Positions 1 through 14,300 are shown, counted from the first letter of the stretch. The stretch is 64,000 nt of DNA from Branchiostoma floridae (GCF_000003815.2 NC_049981.1:23955450-24019449); one strand, 5' to 3'. Notes: generated by a model from the sequence alone, not told the origin. Program-made: numbers and translations.

Positions 1-1019
1 GAATTTTGACCAATACGTCAGGTTATTAGCATAAATTATGAACATATGAATATAAATGTCACATTAAGATATGTTAGATGTTAATGACATATAAAACAAT
101 TGTAGTTTAGCCCAAAAATCTTAAATTCCCATGTTTAATCCCAAACTAATGACAAACGAAAAAGTAGAAACTTACTATATTTGCTGAAAATTGTAGGCAA
201 AAATGTTCTAACAAAATTCGCCATGTTTGGCTGTTCTTACACAAGCCGTTTGGGAGTTATACAGCATTTAAGTTGGCGTAGGCACTTTAATCCCTCCCCC
301 CTTTCCCCCGGTCTGGATAGGGTCAAGATGAAGAATAAAACGTCCTAGGAGCCAAACCAGCAGCTCCACCAATCGTTAGTTTTCATAACTGCATGCACTG
401 TCGTGCTATATTTACTTTACCTTCAATGTGTCTAATTTACGGTAAATGAACATCATCATACATTACATCCTGTAGTGAGAGAATCAACAAAGTTTGAATA
501 TTGAATTATGTTGGAAATATTTAGTTAATTCTCTGCCATACCTCGGTAAGTAGGGTTAAAGGGGATTGCATGTTTCAAGATACGTACTTCTAAAGTAATT
601 TTAAAATTTTAACCTCGAATTAATGCTTAAACATTTCAAATTTGCCTCTTATTCATTGGATAGAAATGGTTTTTATTTCTATTTCAAAACTTGTCAGTAG
701 ATGGGCTCCAAACCGCAGGGAATAATAACCTAGCTCAAAACGATTGATATTTGCTGAGGAACTTTCTCGCGTACTTGTGGAAATTTAAGCTATGGCCAAA
801 AAAATGTCGCAATTTCTCAGCGTGTGTTCAATATTTTATCATCCTGACGGTTTGGTCCATACCGTCAATTATTCAATGAATCTTTTTTCACGTAATTATT
901 GGTATACATGTACAAAGCATCCATGTTTATTATAGCAATGAGATTGAGAACGGGAATGATGTATTTGTAAAGCACTGCAGCCTATAGGCCAAGTACCACA
1001 TTAGAGTAGAGCATATGTG
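1..1019. other. No gene recognised
   Basis: AT-rich DNA without a supported gene, RNA or clear repeat. It may include undetected 5' parts of the decayed Tc1-like element that follows. Confidence 0.5.
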
Positions 1020-1375
1020 CCTGTTAGGCTGTTGGATGGCCGAATCGGAGCTTCTAAGCGGCAATGGGAACGTTACATACATACGAAGACTGTTAGAGGA
1101 ATAGAGTAACGGCGTTTTGGGGCGGCGTCATTGTGTGGGGATAAATATAAGGTATATCATCAACAAAGGCAACCTCAATGCGGTGAGGTATAGGGACGCC
1201 ATTTCTATTCTGTCGCATTGTCCTGAATATGGGACCAAAAGCCCGTCTGCAAGATCACAACTCTCGTCCACTCAGAGCAAGGACCATTGCAGACTACCTC
1301 CAGGATGCAGGACTACAGTTTTGGGATGGTATGGATATCCAACAGTCTGTAGCTTGCACTCGATTTAACACATTT
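1020..1375 (+). pseudogene. Decayed Tc1-like (IS630/Tc1/mariner) transposase fragment
   Basis: The frame at 1117-1368 reads a GNLNAVRYRDAI segment typical of Tc1 transposases, preceded by a degraded version of their VMVWGGI motif. After a frameshift the match continues as ARTIADYLQDAG then FWDGMD. The catalytic DDE region is broken and the product cannot be functional. Neither end of the element was identified. Confidence 0.7.
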
Positions 1376-1732
1376 GGTAGTGGGTCTGCTTGATTGAAAG
1401 GCGAATAAGCGTTATGTTTATTTGAGTTGACTTTAGTGCAAAAGTTAATATTAATGGAAGAAAATAAACCGAATAGAGTGATTAGTAGGGTAATTTCGGC
1501 CCTTTTTGTGACCCCTTGACGTAAGTAGGCATAGTGTCCGTTCATAAATTCCAAATCGTACGAAGTTGGAAAAAAGAAATATACAAGCTTTTCACTGATG
1601 TATAACTGTTACTACATTGACGTTTATGCAGAGACAACGGAAATATGACCGACCGAAGTTAATATTCTTAACTAGCTATAGCGGATTCCTTGGGGACAAT
1701 ACAGGATCGGGTAGCTAGCGCGAGTTTTCTTT

Positions 1733-1832
1733 NNNNNNNNNNNNNNNNNNNNNNNNNNNNNNNNNNNNNNNNNNNNNNNNNNNNNNNNNNNNNNNNNNNN
1801 NNNNNNNNNNNNNNNNNNNNNNNNNNNNNNNN
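1733..1832. other. Assembly gap (100 N)
   Basis: Exactly 100 N, the usual placeholder for a gap of unknown size. Confidence 0.98.
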
Positions 1833-2050
1833 AGTCCATTTGTCAGTCAGTGCATAGTCAAGAGTGCAGTGATATCACACCTATTGGGCACATGAGGGGG
1901 ATTGCCCAGTGTTGACGAGTCGTATCGGCCGGACAAGTTCGCGGGCCCATCAATTGCGATGATGACTGACTGTCGAGATAAACTTCGCGCTACCTCAAGG
2001 GGAAAAGGGGGAAAAAATTTAACTTTTTTTTGTATTAGGATTGTCAAGAA

Positions 2051-2107
2051 CCCCCCCCCCCCCCACATACACATACAAGAGGAGGGCAACAACCCCCCCC
2101 CCCCCCC
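2051..2107. repeat. Two poly-C tracts flanking a short spacer
   Basis: Runs of 14 C (2051-2064) and 15 C (2093-2107) separated by a 28-nt purine- and CA-rich spacer. Both runs follow AA and lead into a CACA stretch, suggesting local duplication. They lie a little over 200 bp from the first gap. Confidence 0.9.
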
Positions 2108-2910
2108 ACACAGAAACATTTTATAGTAACATCATTTAAACTTGTAATATGCAAATCGATGTGTGCATGCTCCACTTCTCAACTCAACTTCTGTAGTACG
2201 AACCAGACGAAAACTGTATGTCCTGGAGACTGTCCTCATGAGTCCACAAATGCCAATATGAATCATTATCATGCTTCCCACTACAATCGCCTCTCCCAAT
2301 CTAGCTGTCGGATTCCATGCCTAATGTCAATGTATTGCCAAGGCACCATGCAGACTTCCGATAGGAGGGGCCTTTATGACTACACTTAACGTTCACTTTG
2401 ACTTAGTCGGTGTCTTCAAAGTACGCACAGACTATTAGAGCACAGCGAGCTACATAAATCACACTTGACACATGCTTATCAGAAGAAGGCAGAAGAAGGC
2501 AGAGGAATTTTGATGCAGTTCTTGCGCCATTCTCCTACACGTAATGTGCGTAAAAGAAATGGTCAATGATGTAAAATAAATGGTCTGATTCCAGAAAGCG
2601 GGGAAAGGAATTAAAGGTGACATTAACAAGAAAAAAGACATTGTTAGAAAATTACCTGGAAGGAAAAATAGTGTTCTTTATTGTCAAGACATTCCTCGAT
2701 AGACCCCTTTCTCTTCTCATCTAGAGTAAATTATATAGGCATACAGTGTGTGGTGTGAAGTTTATTCATTATTTCATCTTACCTTACAGCTTGCAGTGAT
2801 GTTACTGCACAAGTCACTCAATAACAGTATCTTGATCTTTAATAAATATCGATCATTAAAAGACTAAAACTAATCATACATTATGAAGACTTACACATAC
2901 ATTGTTACAC

Positions 2911-2948
2911 AGAGAGAGAAGGAGAGAGAGAGAAAAGAGAGAGAGAGA
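2911..2948. repeat. (GA)n microsatellite
   Basis: Interrupted GA repeat of about 38 bp. Confidence 0.9.
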
Positions 2949-5900
2949 CTTTTGACAGCTTTGACAACTTTGGTGGTCATGATGTATTGACCATTTTCCA
3001 GATGAGGACGTTTACAAATTGCCTGTTCTGTTGAGCACGACCTTCATCACAGTACCATGCTCCCAATGATTGATGCGACAGCAACTGTCGTGTTATAGTT
3101 TTTTTGGTATCAAAAGGCTCGTTTTCAATACCATCTTGCGTAGTGACAAACTTGCTAAGACATACCGACATCTGTAAGAATAATCGTGGCTATACTAAAA
3201 CATATACGGGACCATAAATGAAAGAAAATACAATTAGCCTCGTTGTTTTCACTTTTCTTTTAGCAGTAGCAAAATGGTTTATAAAGCCGTAAAGTATCAA
3301 GAAAGAATAAGAAAGAACTTTGTAACAGACCAATTGTCAATGACGTATATTTTGCTTTTCTGCCGCAATCTTACTGGGGATTCATCTCCATCGTTCCTGG
3401 GTCGAATGACCTCAAATCTGGCTCAACGGTTAACACCAAACATTTAAAAAAATACTTGAGCTTAAAAAGATTTTATTTCACACCAACACTGCATACTTTG
3501 CCTTTCGTGTCCTGGTATTGCAAATGCATGGTCTGAAATTTGGTATAAGTATGCATCGGATGTTAAGGGATCAAAGTGAAAATTTTATGGAACCACTTTC
3601 GAATAAATTTGAAATTTTATTGGAATTTTGTGTTTCTATCGGAACTCTTGGTGACCTAGTGGTCATTGACCCCCCATCTGCGACGGCGGTCGACTTGCAC
3701 CTGTAAACTGAGCCAAATGGACCCAATCAGGGAAGAAAAATATCTTTGTCTCAATCCGATTTAAACGGTGGGTGAGGTGTAGTGAGATGATGAATTTGCG
3801 CCAAAGCAGCTATTCGACTTTGTATTCGAATTTGTCATTGATGTTTTCTTACTATACCATTTATTTCGTAGTTATTGTTGGTAAAAAAAAAAAACTTCAA
3901 ATTTATACATATATTTCCGAACTTTTTAGCGTATGCAGAGTTTTAAAGTTTATACCCGGAAAGACATATAGAAATGTCATCTGAAAGTCCTTATATTGCA
4001 GTCCTATAATCCTTTGTGGTATGAGAATCCAGCAGTACAGTAGCACGATCTCTGCGCAAATCCTTTACTTATATTCTTGATTGCAAATGACAGACGGCAG
4101 ATTGGAAGTCAGTTTCCTGCGTCAACTCTGGGTTAACACTCAAGCTGTTTCTGTCTGGAGATTAATATGACCTTTTGAATGACGAAAATTACAGGTAGAA
4201 AATACAAATTTCTTTCAACAGATATCCTTGGTCATAAAGTTTGTGACATGGGTGTCCGATGATAACTAAATGGCACTGCAAATCCATCTACTTAAGAATG
4301 TTGTAAGCACCCATAACTTGCAAATAGACACAGCAGGGCATGTTGCCAATACACGAGGGGTGGTTCCATTGTACGTCCTTTGCGCCCTGCTGGTTAGCTG
4401 GAATCAATGGGTGGACATAGATTTTGCTTGAAACCGTTCAATATCGTGTATAAAATGGCTTCAAGTAATAAATGAGGTGTGAATGAATATCTAGTTTCGG
4501 TTAGGAATACTTTCCTCGATTACGTAGCTAAGTGGAGGTCCTGTATTAAAAAAATACTTCGTAGACTTTAAAGAACCAAACGCATTAATCATAAAAATTT
4601 GGGTCCGTTCCCAGGGAGCAAGATCAAATTAGTCAGTACAGTACAAGCCTGATATTTTGTGTCATTAGGCTGTTTACATACACAAATACACAACAGCAAC
4701 AAACGAAGAACTGAAATTGCAACGAATTCAATAATCTAACAGAAATATATTTACGTTAAATCACTAATTCATTTAGTTAGTTATACAACAAGAACAGCTT
4801 TTAATAAACGCCCACACCCAACCAACAAGCAACGAAATTTAAATTGGAAGTCATGCACCTCTTCCCTAAACCCTCAACACTGCAAGGTCGGCCGTATGGG
4901 ACTACCTTTACCTTTCTACATAGATCAATGTTGACTGTAACCACATGTAACGATGTGCCACCTTAATAAGGTTCTGCGAGACGCTAATGGAAGCATTGAT
5001 CTCCTCTCCTGTGCATGTCCAGTGGACTCACAGGAATTCTATCTCACATGTTTTAGATTGATATTGACTCTGGGATCGTTACGTGATGTCGGGCACTGAC
5101 TACTTCAAAGCGAGAGGGAAGTGTTTAGGCATACGGGCTGCATAATAATATAATCATTCATTGATTATATATAGACATGCAATAACTTAGCGTTGTAAGT
5201 TGCAGGAACTTTGCACGCACACTTTTGAAGTTCACGGTTCAAGCGGAAAGAAGTTGACGAATATATCAGCAAACCTATATTATAATTCTGAAGGCAGACG
5301 TTACATTAGCATCTTTCGAAAAATCGACGTTTTTGTCATCAACTTTCCTTTTTTATGCTGGAGCATGAACGAATAAATACTATCTCTTAAATAGTAGACT
5401 TACGTATGAACATTTACAAAGAAATGTAGCAGACAGGTCATGTTCGGAATACTTAAGATGGCGGCGTTATACCCTGCTCCTAAATATTGAGAGATTTAAA
5501 GGGCATACAAAATAATGGAAGTATACTTTAGGCTCCGTTTCATCACTTTCACTTGCATTGAGAGCTTGCATTTTAGTTGTCTGCTTCTACTAGCCATTGT
5601 AAAACATTTGAATAAGATTACATGCGTCCACCCACCCGTATTGCTAAATGACCGATCACGTTTTGGCTCATGTGTCTGTGATATTACAACGATTTCTTTA
5701 CCATATTACGTCATGGAATGATGACAGACCCATTTTGAAGGCCCGATCCGTCAACCAGATGTGACAGGATAAAAATTAGATATGACAAACTTTTCATCCT
5801 TGCTTATGAGATTTGGTGACTCCAGGCTGGTACTATGCTATTTTGGGGGACATAATCTTAGCATGAAAGTAAGATAACTTTTGAATCCACCATGAAAGAA

Positions 5901-7842
5901 ATATTTCGCCTAAGTAACAGATAAGACAGACGGAAGAAAGACAAAGACTGTAAACTTTAAGTATGTTTTTGCCATCCTTTTCCTCTAAGAGATTCTTTTG
6001 AAAGATCAGACGAAACCCTAAGTAACAAATCGTTTGGGGTCCCTTTTAAATCTATCAATTGAAAGCTACCACACAGACCTTTCTTCTCAACAATTTTCCT
6101 ATATCTAGAGACGCTGCTATGACGAAAACAGTTTCATATGATCTAGGAAGAATAAAAGGATAATCTAGTTACTTTAAAGTGAACAGATGTAAGAAAACGT
6201 TATGGGGATATTGACGTTGGCGAAATAGGTCCGTCTTAGTCATTAAAGCTCGGAATGAAAAACACGGTTTTGAAAGTATTATGGCATTACGGTCAGATAC
6301 AGAATTCTATCTACCCATGATAATTATGTGGTTAGTAATGTTCAGGTAAATGAGATAGGTTCTGATAACTATATATGTGAACATTCGAAATAGCATTGTC
6401 ATTCTGCGAGTATTTTCCTTTTTATATCACCAGCGATTCCGGGGTTTAAGGGAACCCCTCGAGCAAAAGACTGAGTAATGCGCGTTACTTTATAATCACC
6501 ACTTCCTCGCTAAACTGCACTCCTTCTATGCCCCAAGTCAAATACAACCTCCACACAGACCTCTAATGAGTGATTTCTTTGATGGATTCGTGTATCAGCT
6601 GCAAATTGTCTGCCATGGATGACTGCACAGTATGTTCAAAGTTCTACCAGTGCCTACAATTAATCATAATAATCATTATTAACACCAGCGTAGGGAGGTT
6701 GAGTTGCCAACGTGGAACTGTACATTTGAGCCCAATCACAAAATGATTAACGTAGTGGGTTGTTAATCACTAGGGTACGGTAATGGACGGAGCGGAGAAG
6801 CCCATCTCTGTTCTTCCGCCGCCATTTAACTCCCCTTCCATCAGCAGACACCCATTTTGCACCTAGGTCAAGTAGGGAAAGTCGTGTAGAGTGGCAATGC
6901 CCAGCCAGGAATGCTTGGAATCGATGACATGAACTCCAGATCTAGTGTTTCTAGGTCTATTGCCAGTCGGCCATTTTACGTCACAGCAGAAGTAAAATAC
7001 TGACAAAGTCATAGTATTGCGTTAACTTAAAACCTGTCAGGTGGTAAGGATGTTAAATTTTGAATGTTATATAACTAAAATATGATTCAGGTGAGTTTCC
7101 CTACCAATACCAGTAAGCTCAGGTTCAAATGCAATTGGAAAATATTTGAAGACTTTGCAATTATGGAAATGAGAATTATTGACTCTTAAAATAGACAAAG
7201 GGTGTTACGCTAGTGTGTGAAGAAACTCAGTAAGACTACATGTCAAACTGGATGGAAGTTCTAACACATCTTATTTCAAACAGTTCTTGTAAGATCACGA
7301 AATAAATGAGCCACTGAATTCTGTCTTAATCCGTTAACACGAACAGAAAAGAAAACTACTCGTCTCTATATATAACACTACAGAACCAATACTTAAGATA
7401 AACGACTCGATTTTTCGTCTTCCGATGTCTCAGAAAAATAAGTCAAATCTGAGTAGTTGGAGTTTAGAGTTAGTCTGAAGACTAAAGTAGACACATGCCA
7501 TATTTGAAAATTGCCTTCTACCATACACAACCCTCATTTATTGTTCTGTACACGTTTTGAGTTGTCTGTCGCCTTATGAGTGTATAATTAACAGTTGAGA
7601 GCGGTGAACGTGTGAATGATACGAATATTAAAAGTTTTGTTTACTGAATAAGACTATGTTAAACTAATTCACTGACCTGATGAAACTTTTTATGTTACCT
7701 TAAATTAGCTTTCGGACAATTATTTGCACTTAACTTATTGTTATAACCGATAATGTTACCTTGGTTTTCATCCACATTGCTCTACTGAATAAAAACACAC
7801 GAAAATATTTGCCAGTGGTTACTTAAGAGGGGCCTGTTATCT
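2949..7842. other. Gene-free stretch
   Basis: About 4.9 kb of AT-rich DNA. Open frames are short, with composition like the background. The only structures noticed are small palindromes, for example a GGGGTT/AACCCC hairpin near 6440-6459. Confidence 0.5.
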
Positions 7843-8205
7843 CATATAGCCAGGCGCTGTGGACAAATCAGAAGGTCCGTTCCATGTTGGATATGACGCC
7901 GTAACACGTAGGTTCCGTCCAGCCCGGTGTTAAAAAAATCAACACCGGTGTTGATTCTTTTTGACATTTGGCCAATCGGACGGAGCGATATACAGGAAAA
8001 TAGCCAATCAGAATAACATAGAGCATGGGAAAAAAGATCATACCCCGCAGGGAAGAATGACCATTGATATAGTGCAGTAAACGTTTGAAAAGGTTTGGCA
8101 TGCCAAGACTACCATGTCTTGAATATTTTCTGTGGAGATTTGGTTTTGAAATGCAATCTGTCATCTTCGTGTAAATGTATGTACCAAAGAAAAAAAATGT
8201 AAATT
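7843..8205 (+). repeat. Left part of an interrupted dispersed element (family U)
   Basis: Begins CATATAGCCAGGCG and follows the same order as 46938-47365: a GACGCCGTAACAC segment, a CACCGG-rich palindrome, a GCCAATC segment, then TTGAATATTTTCTGTGGA and AATGTATGTACCAA. Homology stops near 8205 and resumes in the same orientation near 11226. Confidence 0.65.
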
Positions 8206-8606
8206 TTCACTAGAAAGGCCGACATTTGCTTGAGAGCAAATACAGCATATTTCAGCCATACCCCTTCCCACGCAACATTGGACTGTTCCAAATCACCCCT
8301 GCGCAAAAATGGAACATCTTAACAGTACATTATCCCCCAAAGTGGACTGGTTTTGTGAATTGATTCCATGAGCTTGCTTCTATTTTTCAGAAAATGACAA
8401 TAATCACACCTTCCATTCAGAAAATTTTCATCATGATTGAAAATTGTTGAATGACTTCATGTAATGTCATTACAAATTTTCAGTACGATAACTAGGTGTA
8501 AGTATAAAAAAGTATAAGGTCCTTGTGTTGTGGGTACATTCATTATTGCAGTGAACATTTTTATTCAAGTAGGGCATACGATTTAATAACTATCAAGCAG
8601 GTGCAG

Positions 8607-8790
8607 GTACAGTCAAACCTGTATTAGGGGCCACCTCTACAGAGGGGCCACCCGTCCATAGTGGCCACTTTTTGTCGGTCCCTTGGGTATTTTATCTACA
8701 AGTTGCCACCTCTATACAGAGGCCACCTGTCTATAGTGGCCAAATTTGTCCGGTCCCTTGAGTGGCAGCTATAGACAGGTTAGACTGTAC
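8607..8790. mobile_element. Small inverted-repeat element of about 184 bp (MITE-like)
   Basis: Near-perfect 16-bp inverted ends: GTACAGTCAAACCTGT at 8607-8622 faces its complement, with one mismatch, at 8775-8790. The inside is built from repeated GGCCACCTCTA and CTATAGTGGCCA units and two copies of GGTCCCTTG. A further fragment of the same unit lies near 9080-9115. No coding capacity. Confidence 0.75.
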
Positions 8791-9634
8791 TGTGTAGTAG
8801 GAGCGTTTGTTTTCTTCAAGCTGTAAAACTGTTAAACTGTTTTACTTTGTATGCAATCAGCCATCGAGCCTAATCTTATTTTAGTTTAACAACTTCCTGT
8901 CAGACTCGGAAGATACGATTGAACCTTGTTCGAGGATTTCTTGGGCTGAAACTCTGGTAGTTCAAAGTTACTTACAATTTGAATGTTCAAAATTTATGTC
9001 AAACAACAACAGCACAGGAAACACCTACATTTGCTCTGGGGAAAATACATCACTTTTCTTTCCAGTCCAGTGATAGAAATGTGGCCACTATATAGACAGG
9101 TGGTCACTATAGAGAAAATGCTGATCTGTTGACTGGGAGCAATACGCTACACATGATTTCAGTACACTGATCTTTACTTATATATAAACATTGCACAGGT
9201 AAGCCAATTGTTTGGATGTACAATTAATTTCAAATTATTCTGAAGAGAAATATTGATGAGAAAATAATCATTTTCACCACTGTCTAACTTATAATTACGT
9301 ATCAAAACTAAACGCAAACTGTCTAACTAACGCACCTTTCGCCGACTTGATCAAAGGGCCGCCGGCTATCAATCAAACACGGCTGTTGATTAGACTTAGA
9401 GTTTCAAACAGTCGTGAGCCAGTTGACAGCGAGCTTCATGCTACGTGATGTATTACATTGCTTGGACCTTCTTTCCCACAGCGGTGCTTCTACAAAATAT
9501 TTAGACTGTAACACTGAGTCCCACATGTTTTATAGAATAGAATTTGACGCAGAACAGCTCAGCGTTTTTTGCCAGGCATTTTTCTTGAAACATGTCCGTG
9601 GGAATATCAGCGAGGCGGCGACGCAGGGCTATCA

Positions 9635-10329
9635 GACCGTCAACAAAAGTCGCACGGCGGCTAACGGCGCAACGAAGATACTAGCGCTATAAATAAGCCC
9701 TTCAACTAATTATAAGGATGGCAACTCGGACAATATTTACAAGTACTGTTGAGCTAAGGAAAGTTTGTTGTTTATGAGGTTTTAGTTGTCTTTGAAACTT
9801 TGACCCGAAATATTTTAAGTCAAACTGCTGAAGAGAAGTAAGTGACTACTACGATCATCGTAGATATGACCCTAAAAAAAGGATAAAAGAAGCATTCTCA
9901 ATAGTCTAAAATGCAAGGACTGCGGCCCCCGGGCCACTGTCCGACGCTTTGAAAAAATCCTGGCGAGAAGTCTGTACAGCCCGAGTCTTCAAGTTACCGT
10001 ATTGTGTGGTCCCGCTTATGAATATTAATTAGCCTTCGTTTTCCCCTTCGCTGATTGGCTGAACCATTAATTGAATCAACTCTTCCTGTCGGCTAGACGC
10101 AGGTGCAGATGTCGGCTCCGTGGGGTGAACGTCCGAAAGGTCACGGCATGGAGAACGAAAGAAAAACAATTTCCCCTAAAAAAAGTGCTGTAATTAAGCC
10201 TTTTACAGTACTTTATGCCAAAAATTTTACTTGGATCATTTTATCAACTATCTTATGCCTATCTATACCAAATGTTAGGTCATTCACTTGTAATGGCAGG
10301 GTACAGGGGGGCAAAACATATTGTTATAA
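9635..10329. repeat. Tandem duplication, copy 1 (period about 695 bp)
   Basis: Starts at GACCGTCAACAA and aligns in order with 10330-10975. Shared landmarks are TGAAGAGAAGT...AAGTGACT, CTTATGAATATTAATTAGCC and ACTTGGATCATTTTA. The copies are diverged by substitutions and small indels. Confidence 0.75.
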
Positions 10330-10975
10330 GACCGTCAACAACAGTCGCACGGAGCTAACAGCGCAGTGAAAATACCATCGCTAGCGTTTCAACTTCGGCT
10401 GATAAGTTATAAGTACTGTTGAACTCAGTAACGTTAAAGTTTGTTTTTAGTTGCCTTTGACGGTTTGACCTTAAATACTGTTACGCTAAACTCCTGAAGA
10501 GAAGTTAAGTGACTGCTGTGATTATTACAGAAATGCCCCTAAAACTGATACAATAAGCCTTCTGAATAGCCTAAAGTGCAAGAGTTTCAGGCGGGCTTCG
10601 CCACCCTGGGTCCCCCAACGGGGCTCTGCCCCTGGACCCTGCCGGGCCGGGGCCTTCGGCGTTCTTCGGCGGCCCCCGAAAAAAATTCTGGCGGGAACAC
10701 TGCCGTATATACGGAATCGTGGGGCCCCGCTTATGAATATTAATTAGCCTTCGCTCTTCACGCACAGGTGTGGACTCCGTGGGGGGTCACGGAAGGTCAC
10801 GCCAGGAGGCCAAAAGAAAACAAATAACCCCTCAGAAAAGTGCCCAAATTAATTATTTTAAACTAGTTTATGTCAAAGCTTTTACTTGGATCATTTTACC
10901 AACTATCTAATGCCTATCTACACCAAATTTCAGGCCATTCCATTGTAAGACCAGGGTACAGGGGGACAATATATT
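10330..10975. repeat. Tandem duplication, copy 2, with GC-rich insert
   Basis: Second copy of the preceding unit. Between about 10590 and 10700 it carries a strongly GC-rich stretch (GGGCTCTGCCCCTGGACCC and neighbours), much longer than the matching part of copy 1 near 9924-9945. Short open frames here follow the composition and are not believed. Confidence 0.75.
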
Positions 10976-11225
10976 TTATTTTGGTCAAAACATGACCTTT
11001 AAACCTCAATAAAATCATTTTAGAGGCAGATATGAAAAAAACTGAGAAAAAAAGCATCAAGGTATTGGCCCATTGTACCCCTGTGCCAAATTTCAGGTCA
11101 TTCGGTCCGGGAACGGCGGAGATGAATCACTTTGAAGATTTGACAGGAGAAAGAAGAAGAAGAAAGAAAGAAGAAACATTACGAATACAATATATTTCAC
11201 CATACTATGTATGGCTGAAATATAA

Positions 11226-11379
11226 TGAATTCTACAAAGGAATTCACAAGTAAAATACCAAAGGATATATGCATTATACAGGAGTTTGCAAGTGACGTTA
11301 ATGACCCGCTTGTTTCTTTGTGTATTATGATGGCATAACGCCTGGCCTTTTGCTATAACCACGGAATAAAACCACCCTT
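11226..11379 (+). repeat. Right part of the interrupted element (family U)
   Basis: Matches 47370-47537 in order: ACAAAGGTATTCAC-like start, ATACAGGAGTTTGCAAGT, GTTAATGACCCG, then CATAACGCCTGG and TTTGCTATAACCAC. Orientation is the same as at 7843-8205. Confidence 0.65.
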
Positions 11380-14300
11380 AAATAATGAATGCTAGATTAC
11401 GAAATTTAGATCATATCATTAATAATATAAAGCGTATTCCACATCCTGAAAAACATCCCTGCAATGGACAAAGTTTTTTTGTGATAGTGACAAGTTGAGG
11501 GAAGTTAAAAAATGTTCCAACAAATGCATTTCTACGTACTCTCTCTTAGGGTGACAACGCGGGGATCTAATTCATAACATGCCTTGTTTATGTTAGATAA
11601 TTATGTAACAGAAGATGAAAGCAACAAAATTTGCAAAGCACATTTATCGTCATTGTATTGTGTATCACTCCAGTCATTGCTGATTATAATATCTATTACC
11701 AGAATGTACATTGATAAACTACATTATCAATTAGACATTTTGTAGTCCCTCCCGGAAATTACACAGCGCTATATTATAAGTTTTGGAGACATAGACAGAT
11801 GTTAGTGCATACTTTTGGGGACGTTGACAAATGTTCGTTTTCAGATTACGTTCCAAGACGGCATTGACAGGGACCATGTTCGGGACAAAGTAGATTTTAT
11901 TTCCCTGTCGTAATAAGATTCCACCTGTGCCTGCTTTATCTATAGTGCATACGTGCAAGTGCGAATATGCGCAATTAAATTACATTTACAGATGCTGCAT
12001 AAGATGTTTACTAGAATATAAGCAGATGCAATTCACAATAATATACATGGATCACAGTTTAAATGCAGATCATCCAGATTCAAGAATGGCACAGTTTTTA
12101 ACAAATGTATTATGTATCATACACCAATTCAGCCTTGTATGGCCATGTACATGTATATGCGCAAATAAACATTTATTAATGTTTGGCGCTAATAAACATT
12201 CATTTGCATCCCACAGATTCCTGGAATCTACGGCGCTCTTCTTTAAAGCTGTGAGACATTCAATTTGACAAATGATCTTCCACAAGTTTGTGTTACTTAA
12301 AGGGCTTACGTAGGTAGCGCTGCTTTAAGTTAACCGGCGCCAGTGGTGCAGCCGTGCGAGAATTTCCAAGAAAATCTGCATGGAAATACTAAAAGGAAAT
12401 TTATTTTAATCCTGAAATGTGAAGACACCTACATCCTCATTCAATTACAAGGGATTTTGCAGAAACAACAGATATCTTAAGAGGCAGTGGAAGGAGTTTT
12501 AGACAATTTCCTTCTTCTAATATCCTCAAATGGCAGAGGTGGGGGGAAACATCCGTCTCTGACTAACCTGATATTTACATAAAAGCAGACTGTGCATGTC
12601 TTGTAAATAGGGTTGTTGGCTTAGAACCTAGAGCAAAAACTGATTTCAAATACTGACGGGTGCCGATGTTGTGCCTTTAGAAAACGAGCTTTCAACAAGT
12701 GTTCTTGACCGAATAGGGTGAGAATTATTACCCACCCTTAGCTTCGGATGGGGCGAGGAAAGGAGGCGCGCCCCATGTTTTAATAATGATCATACATCGA
12801 GCAAGATAAAGAACCCATTACCCTTAAAGAAAAAAGTAGGAGCCGTTCCCTATTGGTGAAATAAATCTGTCCGATATGTATGCAGATATACAAAACCTTC
12901 ATCTCATCTCTCATAACAATAGCATAAACATTTCTAAGATAAACATTCATATTCTTGCACTCTGCTTTAAGTCCCATGTCCGCTGATGTGTATTTGCACT
13001 TCTTGCACGAATGCTTCTCATAATCAAGGTAGAAGCCTACATGCGTGTTCTGAAGGTCAAAATCCATCGAGCGAGACGACTGGGCTTATCAAGGTTATTT
13101 TGTCTGTACATGATTAAGGTAAGATCAATGCAACGTAGTTCCTACTCACGTCACCTTATGGTAGGATTTAGGTGCTGAGACACCATCCATCATGGTATTT
13201 TGGATTTGGTCCCATTTCGTATACAGTTGGACCTGTATCATTTAGAAAATAACCAAGTTTGTACAATATTAAGGTACACATTTTAGAACTACTGCATTCT
13301 TAGTTCCTGTAATCTCAATTCTATATTGATGACATTTAAGAGCCTCTGGCTAGCAAAGTTATTTTACAGTCAAAACAACTTTTCGAGAGCCGTCGTCTCA
13401 ATGACCCTCTCTCAACTTCTTCAGGTCTAGAGTCAAGATCGACAAAAAACAAAACAAAGCCAGAATCAACATCGACTATAGAGAACTTGGGTTGTGAATA
13501 AAAATACTATATTGTCATTAAAAACCTCATTAAACTATTCGCGTAAGACAAGCTTTCGGGCGCTTCGAGGCCTGTTTGAATGAAGAACACTCCGTGACTT
13601 AAGGGTAGATAGAGTGTTTGTGTACCATGTAATTGTTTGATGGTATACTTGTTTTTATTCATATGGGTTTGTCAATGTGTAGTTGTTTGTACACGACATT
13701 GTAGAAATAATTGATTAGCTCGAGTGGGGTTCCACATTATCCTTATCTCAGACCAAAACAAACAGCGAGTGTAAAAGATGCGACCAGAGTGTTTATGAGT
13801 ATCGAGTACATGTGTATAAAAAAACTATAATACATGCACATTGTATACGGTTCCTACATAGAAGCACACATTGATCGTGTTTTTGTACATGCATGACCTC
13901 AAATATCATCGTATTTGATATTATCACTAGTCTAAGAGAAAGGTATAAACTTTATATCAAAATGAGCCTGAGCTAGTGCTTGGCTGTGATGGTATAGTAT
14001 CATGTTCGTTTCTCCTACGCCCCACCATCAAAAACACATTCCTTTTACATCTAAGTTAGACAATGAAATGCCACATTCTACTAGATGATGCGACCGTAAA
14101 TGATACGTTGGACAGTGGGAATATCATGAGATTGTTTTTTGTTAGATATTCTTTGCCTTTCTGTCTTGTAATCTATATTTTTACGGAGTACATCACATCA
14201 AAATGATAGAACAAAGGGCCACATAAATCCGACCTTGACCGTTATGCAGTCATTTAGCCATTATTTTTTAGTGGAAAGAAGAACCTTGCTTTTATTGATA

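Noticed and set aside
1847-2126. Overlapping open frames on both strands next to the first gap
   Set aside because: Both read through poly-C/poly-G tracts and give proline or glycine runs; they are composition artefacts.
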